DNA of 64,000 nt from Beduini massiliensis (GCF_000829905.1 NZ_CDPP01000002.1:186001-250000), one strand, 5' to 3'; counted from the first letter of the stretch, positions 46,892 through 56,578 are shown. The notes: a model not told the origin generated them from the sequence alone. Program-made: numbers and translations.

Positions 46892-47782
46892 TTACTGCAT
46901 ATGTTTATTATACAGTAATTTTTTCTTTATACCAATCATTATGTCAATAAAACCGAGGATTCCATAGATATACCAGACATATGGAATAATCAGCAAAAGC
47001 ATTGACAAGAAGTAAAAAACAATCTTTTTATTGAGGGTAAAATAGAGTCCTACAAGCGAAGCCCCCTGAACAATCAGGATCGTTTTTAAAATAACATCTA
47101 AATAATGGAGAAACAAGCCACCATCAATAAAGGAGTTCAACGCTATAATAATAAGACTGATAATACCAAATCCTTTAGGAAACTGCATCAATAAAAAATT
47201 AAAACGAAACGAAAATGGGACTTTCAATCTCGGCAAAATCAACATCATTAAAAGAATCATGACATATGCTTCAATAATCCCCATAAAGAAGATGACCAAG
47301 GGAACAAACTGTAAGAATATCTCAAGGGCAATCATGCTTCCCGTTGGCATAAAGCCTTCTACCAAATGATAAATTGAAGTGGCTTCACTGATCAGATCCA
47401 TTTCAAACAATTTTGAAAATAGTGTATATATTAATATATTAGACAGCAATGTAATCGTGGTTGTTACTAAAAACAAAGTCGTGGCATTGACTTTCTTTTT
47501 TACACAATACCCAACCACGATTCCTGCCAGTAATGCGGATACTGCATAATAAAGACTAATCGGTGACGCTACAAACAGCGTAATAAAGAAAATTGCTACG
47601 CTTAGTGTCAACGAATCTTTCAATTCATATTTATATCCATACCAAACAATTAAAGTCGGTAATATAAAATACAAGTAATAACCAAATAATCCCCCGCTGT
47701 ACATATCAATTAAAAAGAGGGTACCAAAAATAGCGGTAATCGCTGCCCCTTCTACAATTTTTCTTGTTTTTTTCTGTCTCAT
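46892..47782 (-). CDS. DUF2232 (YybS-like) membrane protein
   Basis: A 296-residue membrane protein with about eight helices, such as GLFGYYLYFILPTLIVWYGY and PISLYYAVSALLAGIVVGYC. DUF2232/YybS proteins are always near gdpP, rplI and dnaB, as here; the function is unknown and resembles S-component-like integral proteins. AGGTGAG precedes the start. Confidence 0.9.
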   Translation of the reverse strand: MRQKKTRKIVEGAAITAIFGTLFLIDMYSGGLFGYYLYFILPTLIVWYGYKYELKDSLTLSVAIFFITLFVASPISLYYAVSALLAGIVVGYCVKKKVNATTLFLVTTTITLLSNILIYTLFSKLFEMDLISEATSIYHLVEGFMPTGSMIALEIFLQFVPLVIFFMGIIEAYVMILLMMLILPRLKVPFSFRFNFLLMQFPKGFGIISLIIIALNSFIDGGLFLHYLDVILKTILIVQGASLVGLYFTLNKKIVFYFLSMLLLIIPYVWYIYGILGFIDIMIGIKKKLLYNKHMQ

Positions 47783-48082
47783 TTTCTCACCTGATTTGCA
47801 TATTTTAAAACTTCTGTCGTATAGCTATTGTTTTTCATATCATTTTAATATAATTATAGCCTTTTGACCACTGTTTTTTATCATAATTTGTCATTATCAG
47901 CATAATATTCCCAGTATTATATTCTCAAATCGGATTTTATTCACTTAAACAATTAAGATTTATAAGCTAAACTGCAAATAAAAAAACTCCTGTTTACTCA
48001 AGAGTTTCATATCATAAGCAGATATAACAGTAGAGAATCTGTCTAAATTATATTGCTTTAGTTCCTTACATAGTTACATTAT
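47783..48082. other. Intergenic stretch upstream of yybS
   Basis: No gene seen. It holds the likely yybS promoter and a weak terminator-like hairpin (AAACTC/GAGTTT with T-tract on the minus strand) at 47980-48008, probably ending the AEC transcript. Confidence 0.4.
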
Positions 48083-49024
48083 TTAATAAATAAAAACAAC
48101 AATCACAGTATATACGATTAAAGTCACGATCATAAACAACGATATAAAGGCGGATTGGAAATCTGCATCTTCTTCGGATTTGTTCAGTGGTGATATCAGC
48201 ATCGGAATCGCAAAACCGGTAGGACACATGAAGTAGATTAGAACTGCGATCATATAAATCTTATCTGCCATTAAGTGCGGAAAGAAAATAAAGAATCCAA
48301 TAATCACACCGATGTAAAATAAGACCCTAACTGTTAATAGTTTTATGAGTGACCCTAATGTTTCTTTTTTAATTTTTAAGTTATAACCAATGATGAACAA
48401 AATCATTCCAACAATAGGTCCGGTTGCTTGCGAAACCGTATTCGTATAAATATCTATAAACGGAGTGGTGCAAAAAAACGCATAGACTCCTGTAAGGTTC
48501 AATATTAATGCAAGACTCACCGCGATAACAAATGAGTTTGTCAGAATTGTTTTCATCAATTCTTTTGCACTTGTTTTTTCTGCTGCGGATTTAGCTGTCA
48601 GTATAGGAATCACCACAAACGCAATCAAAGTTCCGGCAATATCAAAAATAACAGTATTGCTTGCAAAACTTAATCCTACAATAGATGTATATAATGGCAA
48701 AGCGACATTTCCACCTTCACAAGTCGTTAACAAATAAGGTGAAATATGGACAACTTTTTTGCCGGTAAAGCGTCCTAGCAGCTTCCCTGCAATAATCGCT
48801 AATATAAAAGCAATAAATACGTACAGAATAATCCATATTGCAGAAGTTTCTATTGTCGCAGTGAACAACACATTAAAAATCATAATCGGAAATAAGATAT
48901 TAAAAACAATGTTATTGGCGCCATCTTTTTGCTCCGGTGTAATCCATTCTTTTATTCTTGCCAGCAAACCTAATCCGATCATAAAAAAGACTGGCAATAA
49001 CGTTGATAATGCTGTCATATTCAT
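48083..49024 (-). CDS. AEC (auxin efflux carrier) family transporter
   Basis: A 313-residue protein with ten membrane helices. LLPVFFMIGLGLLARI at the start, the LLTTCEGGNVALPLYTSIVG unwound-helix motif, and the terminal PTGFAIPMLISPLNKSEEDA are typical. Family members export organic acids such as malate; the substrate is unknown. A TTGATA-N16-TATAAT promoter lies at 49073-49046, preceded by the dyad TATACTTGAGTATA. Confidence 0.9.
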   Translation of the reverse strand: MNMTALSTLLPVFFMIGLGLLARIKEWITPEQKDGANNIVFNILFPIMIFNVLFTATIETSAIWIILYVFIAFILAIIAGKLLGRFTGKKVVHISPYLLTTCEGGNVALPLYTSIVGLSFASNTVIFDIAGTLIAFVVIPILTAKSAAEKTSAKELMKTILTNSFVIAVSLALILNLTGVYAFFCTTPFIDIYTNTVSQATGPIVGMILFIIGYNLKIKKETLGSLIKLLTVRVLFYIGVIIGFFIFFPHLMADKIYMIAVLIYFMCPTGFAIPMLISPLNKSEEDADFQSAFISLFMIVTLIVYTVIVVFIY

Positions 49025-49499
49025 TTCTCCTCTCGTATGGGTTTTATTATACCTATTCGTTTTTCTATATCAAATACTTATATTTTATACTTGAGTATAA
49101 TTAATAGGCATAGATAAACATAACAATTACTACAAGAGGTTGAGGCAATAAAAATCATGCTATATACCTTTTTCGGTTTACGAAGGTGTAAACGCAACAT
49201 ATGAGACTGTATTTATTACTTTTTACTGATAATAAGCATTACTGGAGACTGCTTCTATCATTAGGGACGAAAGGTTTTCTCTTCATACTTGTTCCTATTC
49301 TAAAGTAAAATCATTATTTTACAGAATATACAGGCATAAGAAAAGCCAAGAAGCAGCAACTGTCCCTCATGGCTTTATATCCCAACAACGTTATAATTGC
49401 ATCTGTCAGTATTCCATTTAACGTTTTAATTAACCAATAAGAAAAAATCATTGTAAAGTAATCATAAAATAGAAATGATATTTCCATGAGAAATCGTCA
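49025..49499. other. Gene-free stretch with dyad and terminator-like hairpin
   Basis: About 475 bases. The dyad TATACTTGAGTATA at 49086-49099 also occurs upstream of the 54369 gene. A hairpin AAAGCCA/TGGCTTT at 49342-49376 could end the 50171-49500 gene transcript. A 45-codon minus-strand frame near 49445 lacks a ribosome-binding site. Confidence 0.4.
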
Positions 49500-50171
49500 T
49501 TATTGGTTTAAATTGGTTGTTAGTAGTTGGTTTTTAAATACACAAACCCTATTAGCAATCTGCTCACTGCACGCTATGTATTTCACACTTTTTTCTAATA
49601 GATATATTAAAGTTTGGTCATCTACTCTATTAAAGTGTTTTGCATATCCTTCTTCAAAATTTTTTAATATATTTAGTATTAATGATCGATCTTTATCGTT
49701 CGTACTGTTACCCAATACGCTTAAATAATGAACAATATATTTTAAAAGCAGTTCTGTTTTATCTTTTGATAACATAGCTCCGTCCTTGAATGGTTCAATA
49801 TTTTCTTTAAAATTCAATTTATTATGAATATCGTTTACACGCAGACGCCAATTCGTATCTTTTTCATGAGTATCATTTAGTATCTTTTGTATATCAACGT
49901 CTTTAAACTTTTTAGTGGACTTCAGTGCCTCTGCCATCCAAAAGAGTGCTCCCCGATTATAAATCTTCACAATATTGTCAGCAACACTTTTCCCGTTATC
50001 TGCCCTAGCTAAAAAATAAAGTACCATATGTTCTTGCTGATTCATCCAATACATATTATTTGCTTGGGGAAAATATTCATCATACTTTTGTGATATCTTC
50101 AATTCTTCATCAACATTCATCAATATATTGATAAAACAAAAATTCTGTTCTAAGTTATCCATTATTGTCAT
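49500..50171 (-). CDS. Hypothetical protein
   Basis: A 223-residue cytosolic, helix-rich protein with no recognised motif: MDNLEQNFCFINILMNVDEE near the start, NMYWMNQQEHMVLYFLARAD, and YLLEKSVKYIACSEQIANRV late. Its base composition is AT-rich relative to neighbours, which hints at horizontal origin. GGAGATAA precedes the start. It stands alone. Confidence 0.7.
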   Translation of the reverse strand: MTIMDNLEQNFCFINILMNVDEELKISQKYDEYFPQANNMYWMNQQEHMVLYFLARADNGKSVADNIVKIYNRGALFWMAEALKSTKKFKDVDIQKILNDTHEKDTNWRLRVNDIHNKLNFKENIEPFKDGAMLSKDKTELLLKYIVHYLSVLGNSTNDKDRSLILNILKNFEEGYAKHFNRVDDQTLIYLLEKSVKYIACSEQIANRVCVFKNQLLTTNLNQ

Positions 50172-50213
50172 TTATCTCCATTCTTTCCTAGGATTTTCAT
50201 TTTAAAATTCAAT

Positions 50214-50256
50214 AAAAAAGCCCATAAACACTAGGTTATCCAGTATTTAAAGGCTT
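50214..50256 (-). terminator. Intrinsic terminator of the rpsF-ssb-rpsR operon
   Basis: A long imperfect hairpin, outer AAGCC/GGCTT, ending in TTTTTTATT on the minus strand, 30 bases after the rpsR stop. Confidence 0.6.
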
Positions 50257-50287
50257 AATTCTTGTTTAGCTTTTAGACTAGTTTTAA

Positions 50288-50518
50288 TTATTCACCAACG
50301 TATGGTAATAAAGCCATTTGTCTAGCTCTTTTGATAGCAGTTGCTAACATTCTTTGATATTTAGCACTTGTACCAGTTACACGTCTTGGGATAATTTTTC
50401 CGTTAGCTGAAATAAATCTTTTTAATAATTCTACATCTTTATAATCGATTTCAGTAATTTTATTTTTTGTAAAATAACAGATTTTCTTTCTACCCATTCT
50501 TTGTTTTCTGTAAGCCAT
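50288..50518 (-). CDS. rpsR: 30S ribosomal protein S18
   Basis: A 76-residue S18 with [40 protein letters not shown], and the RAIKRAR-like helix [15 protein letters not shown]. It binds 16S rRNA with S6 and is the last gene of the rpsF-ssb-rpsR operon. Confidence 0.97.
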   Translation of the reverse strand: MAYRKQRMGRKKICYFTKNKITEIDYKDVELLKRFISANGKIIPRRVTGTSAKYQRMLATAIKRARQMALLPYVGE

Positions 50519-50537
50519 GTTTACACATCCTTCCTAA

Positions 50538-50993
50538 TTAAAATTGTATGTCATCATCCATAATGTCGAATGCATTGCTGACATTGTCAAAATCATTACT
50601 AAAATCATTTGACTCAACATTATAGAATGATTGATTTGATGTATCGATTTGTGGTTGCGCTTTTTCACGAGCCGCTTTTGTTTCTAAGAACTGAACAGAA
50701 TCACATACAACTTCAACAACAGTACGCTTTGTACCATCTTGAGCGTCATATTGACGTGATTGAATTCTTCCTTCTACTCCTACTAAAGAACCTTTTGAAC
50801 AATAACGTTCAACATTTTCAGCGGCTTTATTCCAAACGACACAGTTAATAAAATCTGTTTGACGTTCTCCATTAGCACTTGAAAAATTACGGTTGATTGC
50901 AAGTGAGAAGCTTGTTACAGCTGCTCCAGAAGGAGTTCTTCTAAGTTCAGGGTCTCTTGTCATACGCCCCACCAATACTACACGATTTATCAT
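50538..50993 (-). CDS. ssb: Single-stranded DNA-binding protein
   Basis: A 151-residue SSB. The OB fold is [20 protein letters not shown] and [18 protein letters not shown]. The disordered tail is Asn/Ser-rich and ends in DDDIQF; the usual tip is DDDIPF, so the Pro is replaced. The tip docks partner proteins. It lies between rpsF and rpsR. Confidence 0.97.
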   Translation of the reverse strand: MINRVVLVGRMTRDPELRRTPSGAAVTSFSLAINRNFSSANGERQTDFINCVVWNKAAENVERYCSKGSLVGVEGRIQSRQYDAQDGTKRTVVEVVCDSVQFLETKAAREKAQPQIDTSNQSFYNVESNDFSNDFDNVSNAFDIMDDDIQF

Positions 50994-51004
50994 ATCTCTA
51001 CCTC

Positions 51005-51286
51005 TTATTTACGAATGATCATATGACGTAAAATGTTGGCGTTGATTCTTGATAAACGATCTAACTCAGCAACATCTGCAGCTGAAGTTGTTGTATCAAC
51101 AATGACATAGTAACCTCTTGTGAAGTCTTTGATTTCATACGCTAATTCACGTACTCCCCATTCGTTCACATTGTCAACAGTTCCATTATTAGCAGTTAAA
51201 ATGTTTTTCACATTTTCCAATAATGCAGCTCTTGTATCGTCTTCTAAATTAGGACGAAGGATAAACATAATTTCGTATTTATTCAT
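51005..51286 (-). CDS. rpsF: 30S ribosomal protein S6
   Basis: A 93-residue S6: [20 protein letters not shown] and [19 protein letters not shown]. It pairs with S18 on the 30S subunit. The promoter TTTACA-N17-TAAAAT lies near 51395-51360, and the leader holds a GCTTATAT/ATATAAGC hairpin. Confidence 0.97.
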   Translation of the reverse strand: MNKYEIMFILRPNLEDDTRAALLENVKNILTANNGTVDNVNEWGVRELAYEIKDFTRGYYVIVDTTTSAADVAELDRLSRINANILRHMIIRK

Positions 51287-51400
51287 CTCTTGTGCACCTC
51301 CCTATGGTCTATTGGCTTATATTTGATATATAAGCAGGCAGTAAATTATTTTTACATGCTCAATCATTTTAGCATAACCTTAGACCTTTGTAAACAAAAA
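51287..51400 (-). promoter_or_regulatory. rpsF operon promoter and leader
   Basis: Minus-strand TTTACA-N17-TAAAAT followed by a leader hairpin (GCTTATAT/AATATAAGC). S6:S18 autogenous leaders are known in Firmicutes, but their consensus was not clearly seen here. Confidence 0.5.
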
Positions 51401-51492
51401 TTACTATGAATCTTCCAACATTTTTCGTTATTTATAAAACATGGCTAACTTCTGCTACCTATCTTTCTATACACTTTATTTTAATAAATTCC

Positions 51493-52137
51493 TTAAAGAT
51501 CTTCCGGCGTTGTTATTTTTATATTACCATAATCGCCCTCAACCATCTTTACTTGTACATTTGTCAGCATCTCAACTAATGAAGCATCATCTGTTCCTAA
51601 GACTTGCTGTTGTTTTGCTAAACTATAGGCTTCTTTAATAATGGCAGTTTTAAACGCCTGAGGAGTCTGTGCATGCATAAGGCTTGCACGATTCGGTGTC
51701 TCTTTCACAAAACCATCTTCATCTACGATTTTAATCGTATCTTTTGCCGGCACCATCAATAAACAAGCTGTATATTGTTCCAATGTCAGCAATAATCGGT
51801 TGATACAGGCTTTTGTCAAGTAAGGACGTGCACCATCATGAATCATGACATCATCAGATTTAACACGCAATAGTCCCTGGTACACACTGTCCTGTCTTTC
51901 TTTTCCGCCTAAGCACCATTCCACTTTTTTACTGGAACTAAATAATTTCTCAAATTCTTTTTGATCTTTAGGACTAATCACTAAAATAATTTGAACACAA
52001 CGATCGTCTTCAATAAAAATTTCAACGGTTTTTTCAATAACTGTTTTTTGTCCGTCCATTTTATAAAAAAGTTTATTATAGCCTAAGCCCATTCTTTTTC
52101 CCATACCTGCACAAGGTATGACTACACTATAGTTCAT
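51493..52137 (-). CDS. ispD: MEP cytidylyltransferase
   Basis: A 214-residue IspD making CDP-methylerythritol in the MEP isoprenoid pathway. The CTP loop is VVIPCAGMGKRMGLGYNK; DGARPYLT and the final TTPEDL are family signatures. The ATG at 52137 has GGGTGA 5 bases upstream, inside the 3' arm of a large hairpin (52144-52173). Confidence 0.95.
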   Translation of the reverse strand: MNYSVVIPCAGMGKRMGLGYNKLFYKMDGQKTVIEKTVEIFIEDDRCVQIILVISPKDQKEFEKLFSSSKKVEWCLGGKERQDSVYQGLLRVKSDDVMIHDGARPYLTKACINRLLLTLEQYTACLLMVPAKDTIKIVDEDGFVKETPNRASLMHAQTPQAFKTAIIKEAYSLAKQQQVLGTDDASLVEMLTNVQVKMVEGDYGNIKITTPEDL

Positions 52138-52143
52138 AAAAAT

Positions 52144-52173
52144 CACCCATGTGTATTATATCACACATGGGTG
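52144..52173 (-). promoter_or_regulatory. Hairpin sequestering the ispD ribosome-binding site
   Basis: CACCCATGTG-N10-CACATGGGTG: a perfect 10-bp inverted repeat. Its 5' arm contains the Clp gene stop and its 3' arm contains the ispD Shine-Dalgarno sequence; ATTTTT follows. It may end Clp transcripts and restrict ispD translation. Confidence 0.55.
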
Positions 52174-54221
52174 TTGTTTAATATCTGCTTGTACATATAT
52201 TGTTTTACGGCACGCTTTATTGCTCTTGCCCCATACTTTTGAATTTCTTCTTTAGGCAGTAATTCATTTAGTTTATTACTTTCATACCGGATATCCATAT
52301 TCAACTGCTTATTGTAGGTTTCAATCTGCATATCGGCAATCTGGCGTGCTGCTTCCTCACTGATTGGATCAAAATATATGACCTGATCAATGCGATTCAG
52401 CCATTCTTTTGGGAAAATGGAATCGATCACATTATTCTTTTTCTGATCTTTTTTAAATCCAATAGAATCTTTCAAGGCGTCACAGCCTGCATTGGAAGTC
52501 ATAATAATAATACATTCTTTAAAGTCAATGGTTTTTCCACGCTGATCTTTTAAAACTCCTTCATCAAAAACGGATAAGAAAAGATTTAATACATCACGAT
52601 GTGCTTTTTCAATTTCATCTAACAAAATGACACTTCGTGGATGACTGCTCATATGCTTTACCAGCAAGGATTGTTCATCGTATCCGATATATCCGGGACT
52701 TGCCCCAATAATCTTACTTACACTGCTCGATTCTTTATACTCCGACATATCCAGTTTAATAAAATGATGTTCATCATCTAAATAATACTTTGCCAGCAGT
52801 TTTGCAATTTCTGTTTTCCCTACTCCTGTAGGTCCAACAAATAAAGAAACCCATTTAGGTTGTCCATCTTCATATAATCCGCTTTCTACTAAGGAAAGCT
52901 GCTGAATGATTGTTTCTATCGCTTCATCTTGGCCTTTTATATACCTGAGTAATTGGCCTTTTAAGTATTGCAAACGATTGCTATGGGCTTTCATATTGGT
53001 GAGTTCCTCAACCATTTTATCCACATCACGCTTGTCAATACTTTCACTTTTATTCATTTTCGCTCTGACCAAGATCAAATCCAATAGATCTATGGCACTA
53101 TCTGGCATAAAGCGATTGTGAAAATGACGCGATGCATTTTCGACCAGATAGGGAATCAAGCTATCCTCTAACTTTACTTGATGAAATTTTTCAAAGGATT
53201 CTTTTAACCCTTCAATAATTGCCGTTGTTTCGGTAATTGTTGTAGGATCTAAGTGAACATACTGAAAACGGCGGTTTAAAGCTTCATCTTTTTCAAAATA
53301 CTTGTAGTATTCATCTTGAGTAGTAGCTCCGATACAAGTAAACTGTCTTCTGGCAATATAGGGCTTGATAATATTTGAAGCATCAATTGCCCCCTCTGCT
53401 CCACCGGCACCAATAATATTATGGATTTCGTCGATAAAAATAATGCAATGAGGATCATTGCATACTTTACGTATGATCTTCTTAAACTTTTCTTCAAATT
53501 CACCACGATATTTTGTTCCCGCTACAACGCTGACAAGATCTAATTCGTAGAGCGTACATTCTTTCAAGGATTCCGGTACATTCCCATTATTGATTTCTAT
53601 GGCCAACTTTTCTACTAAAGCAGTTTTTCCAACCCCTGCTTTTCCAACGATGATTGCATTATTCTTTTCTTTACGACTGAGGACTTCTATTAACTGATGA
53701 AGTTCCTTATCCCGACCGATGACGATAGTGTTTTGAGCTTTAACTCGTTTATTGATATTGATTAATTCATTGATTTGATCAAGCTCATTTTCTGTCTTTG
53801 TCATTTCTTCCAATTCCTCTTTTACTTCTTCAATATCGACATCATACTTTTTTAACAATTCTATAGCAACACTGTCTTCTATGCTTAAAAGCCCTAAACA
53901 TAGACATTCCACGCTTACCTTTTTTTCACCACGCTGATGTGATTCTTTGATTGCTTTATCTAAGATAACGCGAACAATATTTGTATATTCCATATAAAAG
54001 GGCTGCATGTCATTTGTTCCAAACAAGCGAATGATGTCATCCTGCAGTTTCTGCTCCGTAATCTGATACTTTTCCAGTAAGGGATACATTGCATTATCTT
54101 TCATTTTCATAATCGATAATAGCAGATGCTCGCTGCCTACGTTTGCATGTCCCAAATCAAACGCAACACTTTCAGCTATCACAATGATCTTTTGTGCTTT
54201 TTCACTAAACTTAGTTAACAT
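52161..54221 (-). CDS. Clp ATPase (ClpA/ClpC-like) without a middle domain
   Basis: A 686-residue double-AAA+ unfoldase. The N-terminal Clp_N repeat starts FSEKAQKIIVIAESVAFDLG. First Walker A: IVGKAGVGKTALVEKL; second: FVGPTGVGKTEIAKLLAK. The ClpP-docking IGF loop is in KDSIGFKKDQ. ClpC is about 810 residues; here AAA1 runs almost directly into AAA2, so the coiled-coil M-domain that binds McsB/MecA is missing, as in ClpA. It should feed substrates to ClpP without those adaptors. It is upstream of ispD. Confidence 0.9.
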   Translation of the reverse strand: MLTKFSEKAQKIIVIAESVAFDLGHANVGSEHLLLSIMKMKDNAMYPLLEKYQITEQKLQDDIIRLFGTNDMQPFYMEYTNIVRVILDKAIKESHQRGEKKVSVECLCLGLLSIEDSVAIELLKKYDVDIEEVKEELEEMTKTENELDQINELININKRVKAQNTIVIGRDKELHQLIEVLSRKEKNNAIIVGKAGVGKTALVEKLAIEINNGNVPESLKECTLYELDLVSVVAGTKYRGEFEEKFKKIIRKVCNDPHCIIFIDEIHNIIGAGGAEGAIDASNIIKPYIARRQFTCIGATTQDEYYKYFEKDEALNRRFQYVHLDPTTITETTAIIEGLKESFEKFHQVKLEDSLIPYLVENASRHFHNRFMPDSAIDLLDLILVRAKMNKSESIDKRDVDKMVEELTNMKAHSNRLQYLKGQLLRYIKGQDEAIETIIQQLSLVESGLYEDGQPKWVSLFVGPTGVGKTEIAKLLAKYYLDDEHHFIKLDMSEYKESSSVSKIIGASPGYIGYDEQSLLVKHMSSHPRSVILLDEIEKAHRDVLNLFLSVFDEGVLKDQRGKTIDFKECIIIMTSNAGCDALKDSIGFKKDQKKNNVIDSIFPKEWLNRIDQVIYFDPISEEAARQIADMQIETYNKQLNMDIRYESNKLNELLPKEEIQKYGARAIKRAVKQYMYKQILNNTHV

Positions 54222-54314
54222 AGTACACCTACTTTCTCTTTCTATTGTATGAAATTACTTTTAAATTATTAACCTTTTATCCCTGCTTTAAACAACACAC
54301 AAAAGTTTATTCAA

Positions 54315-54360
54315 AGCTCGTTATTTTATACTTGAGTATGCTACAATTAATGACAAGGAG
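54315..54360 (+). promoter_or_regulatory. Promoter with TATACTTGAGTAT dyad
   Basis: TATACTTGAGTAT lies at 54327-54339 and TACAAT at 54342-54347, then AAGGAG before the start. A dyad just upstream of the -10 is the layout of MerR-type promoters. The same dyad lies upstream of the AEC gene. Confidence 0.45.
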
Positions 54361-54368
54361 ATGTATAT

Positions 54369-54911
54369 ATGAAACATTTAGATACTAAGCGATTAGTACT
54401 CAGAGATTGGGAACAAACTGATTTAGAAGATTTTTTTGCCTATGCTTCAAAGCCTTCTATCGGTCCAGCTGCTGGTTGGCCGCCCCATACTTGTATCACA
54501 ACTTCACAGAAAATTTTAGATAGCTTTATTAAAAGCCAAGAGGTTTGGGCAATCACAGATAAACTATCCCAGCGTGTCATTGGCTCTTTGGGATTACATC
54601 CTGATGAACATCGCAAAAATCCTAATTGTCGGATGATCGGTTATGTTTTAGATGATCTTTACTGGGGGAAAGGGCTGATGAAAGAAGCTGTAGAAGCAGT
54701 TTTAGACTACGCCTTTAATGATCTGGCATTGGATCTTATTTCCGTTTATCACTATCCATTCAACCATCAATCCAAAAGAGTCATTGAAAAATGCGGTTTT
54801 ACTTATGAGGGAACTATGCGCCGGGCTCTTATTCATTTCGATAAAGGTGTAACAGACAGCTGTTGCTATTCCATGACAAAAGAAGAATATGTCCATAAAA
54901 AAAGATCTTAG
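54369..54911 (+). CDS. GNAT family N-acetyltransferase
   Basis: A 180-residue RimJ/RimL-type acetyltransferase: HLDTKRLVLRDWEQTDLEDF, IGYVLDDLYWGKGLMKEAVE, and NHQSKRVIEKCGFTYEGTMR. It acetylates an unknown amine, perhaps a toxic compound. It is one of few plus-strand genes and has its own promoter and terminator. Confidence 0.9.
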   Translation: MKHLDTKRLVLRDWEQTDLEDFFAYASKPSIGPAAGWPPHTCITTSQKILDSFIKSQEVWAITDKLSQRVIGSLGLHPDEHRKNPNCRMIGYVLDDLYWGKGLMKEAVEAVLDYAFNDLALDLISVYHYPFNHQSKRVIEKCGFTYEGTMRRALIHFDKGVTDSCCYSMTKEEYVHKKRS

Positions 54912-54934
54912 ACATTACCAAGATCTCTTTTTTC
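54897..54934. terminator. Bidirectional terminator
   Basis: AAAAAGATCTT and AAGATCTCTTTTTT pair around 10 bases between the convergent GNAT and glucosidase genes. Confidence 0.75.
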
Positions 54935-56578
54935 TTATTGTTTTATCATCACAAATTGAAATGGTTTCAACTCTCCCAGTTGATATTCTGGATAGTTATT
55001 TAATAATACTATCCCCTCAATATTTCTTATTTTAATACTATTTCGGCTAAAATTACATAGACAGCTGATCGTTCCTTCTGCACTCACACGTGAATAGGCG
55101 ATGACATCATCCGGCATTTCTGATAATTCTTCAAAATCGCCTTCCACTAAGATTGGCTCTGCTTTGCGAAGGGCAATCATTTTTTTATAGAATTGGAAAA
55201 CGGATGGCTCTTTACTAAGTTGATTAGCTACATTGATTTCTTTATAATTATCCATCATTTTTATCCAAGGCTCTGTATCTGAAAATCCAGCGTATTCACT
55301 GTCATCCCAATGCATTGGTGTACGTGTATTATCGCGGCTTCTCAAATTTACAAAATGCAATGCTTCTTCCTTACTATACCCTTCTTCTATCGCTCTTTGA
55401 TATTGCCCGATACTTCCAATATCATTGAATTCATCAATACTTTGACGAGTAAAATTGACCATTCCTATTTCTTGACCCTGATAAATAAACGGGGTTCCTC
55501 TTAAATGAAAGAACATTCCTGCCAACATTGTTTTTGAATAATAATTGTGATCTTCTTTATTTACAATCAATTTATCAATTGAACGTGGTTGATCATGATT
55601 TTCTAAAAAGCTTGCAACCCAGCCTATTTTTTGAATCTCTCTTTGACTTGTAAATAATAATTCACGATAGTCTTTAGGTGACCATGTTTTTCTTTTAAAC
55701 CATTCCTCATCTTCACCAATATCAAAGTTAGAGTAGTTAAAATCGAACATCATTGAAAAGCATCCTTGATCCCCAATGAAAATGCCTAAATCAGGGTAGT
55801 TGACTCCCACTGCTTCAGCCACTGTCATACAATGATGTTTCGCAAAAGTTTCTCTTTTCATTTCTTCAAAGAATTTTTCTATTCCCGGCTGATTTCTTGA
55901 AAAAGCAAAACAAGCAGATAGTCCATCAGCACCATCAACCGCTCCATCTTGATAACGTTGATCTTTTTTAATAAAATTGATTGCATCTACTCGAAATCCT
56001 GCAATTCCCTTTTCCAGCCACCAATTGATCATCTTATATAAATCTTGACGCATTTGCGGATTTTCCCAATTCAAATCAGGTTGACGCTTTGAAAAAGCAT
56101 GGAAATAATAATCCTCAGTATCCCCCACTTTTTCCCAGACTGATCCGCCAAAAACACTTCGCCAATTTGTCGGTGCTTTGCCATTTTTTGCCGATTTAAA
56201 GATATAATAATCGCGATAAGGACTATGTGGATTAGTCATTGCTTCTTTAAACCAAGGATGTTCATCCGATGTATGATTGATGACCAGATCCATGATTATT
56301 TTAATATTTTTCTTTTTAGCTTCTTGAATTAACTCTTCCAAGTCCTGCATGGTTCCAAATTCCGGATTAATATCATAATAATCGGAAATGTCATAACCAT
56401 TATCATCCATGGGTGATTTATAAATGGGACACAGCCACAGTAATGTCACCCCTAAATTCTCCAAATAATCTAATTTCTCTGTGATTCCTTTAATATCACC
56501 AATCCCATCATGATTTGTATCCTTGAAACTTCTCGGATAGATCTGATAGGCCACTTCATTTTTCCACCATTCGTTCAT
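54935..56578 (-). CDS. GH13 alpha-glucosidase (oligo-1,6-glucosidase type)
   Basis: A 547-residue GH13 enzyme. The nucleophile Asp is in GFRVDAINFIKK, the acid/base Glu in TVAEAVGVNYPD, and the third Asp in FLENHDQPRS. MNEWWKNEVAYQIYPRSFKD and the DLVINHTSDEHPWF motif are typical. It hydrolyses alpha-1,6 or 1,4 links of isomaltose or dextrin-type oligosaccharides in the cytosol. No transporter is nearby. Confidence 0.94.
   Translation of the reverse strand: MNEWWKNEVAYQIYPRSFKDTNHDGIGDIKGITEKLDYLENLGVTLLWLCPIYKSPMDDNGYDISDYYDINPEFGTMQDLEELIQEAKKKNIKIIMDLVINHTSDEHPWFKEAMTNPHSPYRDYYIFKSAKNGKAPTNWRSVFGGSVWEKVGDTEDYYFHAFSKRQPDLNWENPQMRQDLYKMINWWLEKGIAGFRVDAINFIKKDQRYQDGAVDGADGLSACFAFSRNQPGIEKFFEEMKRETFAKHHCMTVAEAVGVNYPDLGIFIGDQGCFSMMFDFNYSNFDIGEDEEWFKRKTWSPKDYRELLFTSQREIQKIGWVASFLENHDQPRSIDKLIVNKEDHNYYSKTMLAGMFFHLRGTPFIYQGQEIGMVNFTRQSIDEFNDIGSIGQYQRAIEEGYSKEEALHFVNLRSRDNTRTPMHWDDSEYAGFSDTEPWIKMMDNYKEINVANQLSKEPSVFQFYKKMIALRKAEPILVEGDFEELSEMPDDVIAYSRVSAEGTISCLCNFSRNSIKIRNIEGIVLLNNYPEYQLGELKPFQFVMIKQ

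Noticed and set aside
49330-49450. 45-codon minus-strand hydrophobic frame, possible type I toxin
   Set aside because: There is no ribosome-binding site and no antisense promoter was found; the hydrophobic pattern does not match known small toxins.
51287-51400. S6:S18 autogenous leader
   Set aside because: A hairpin exists but the conserved CCG-type bulge could not be aligned with confidence.
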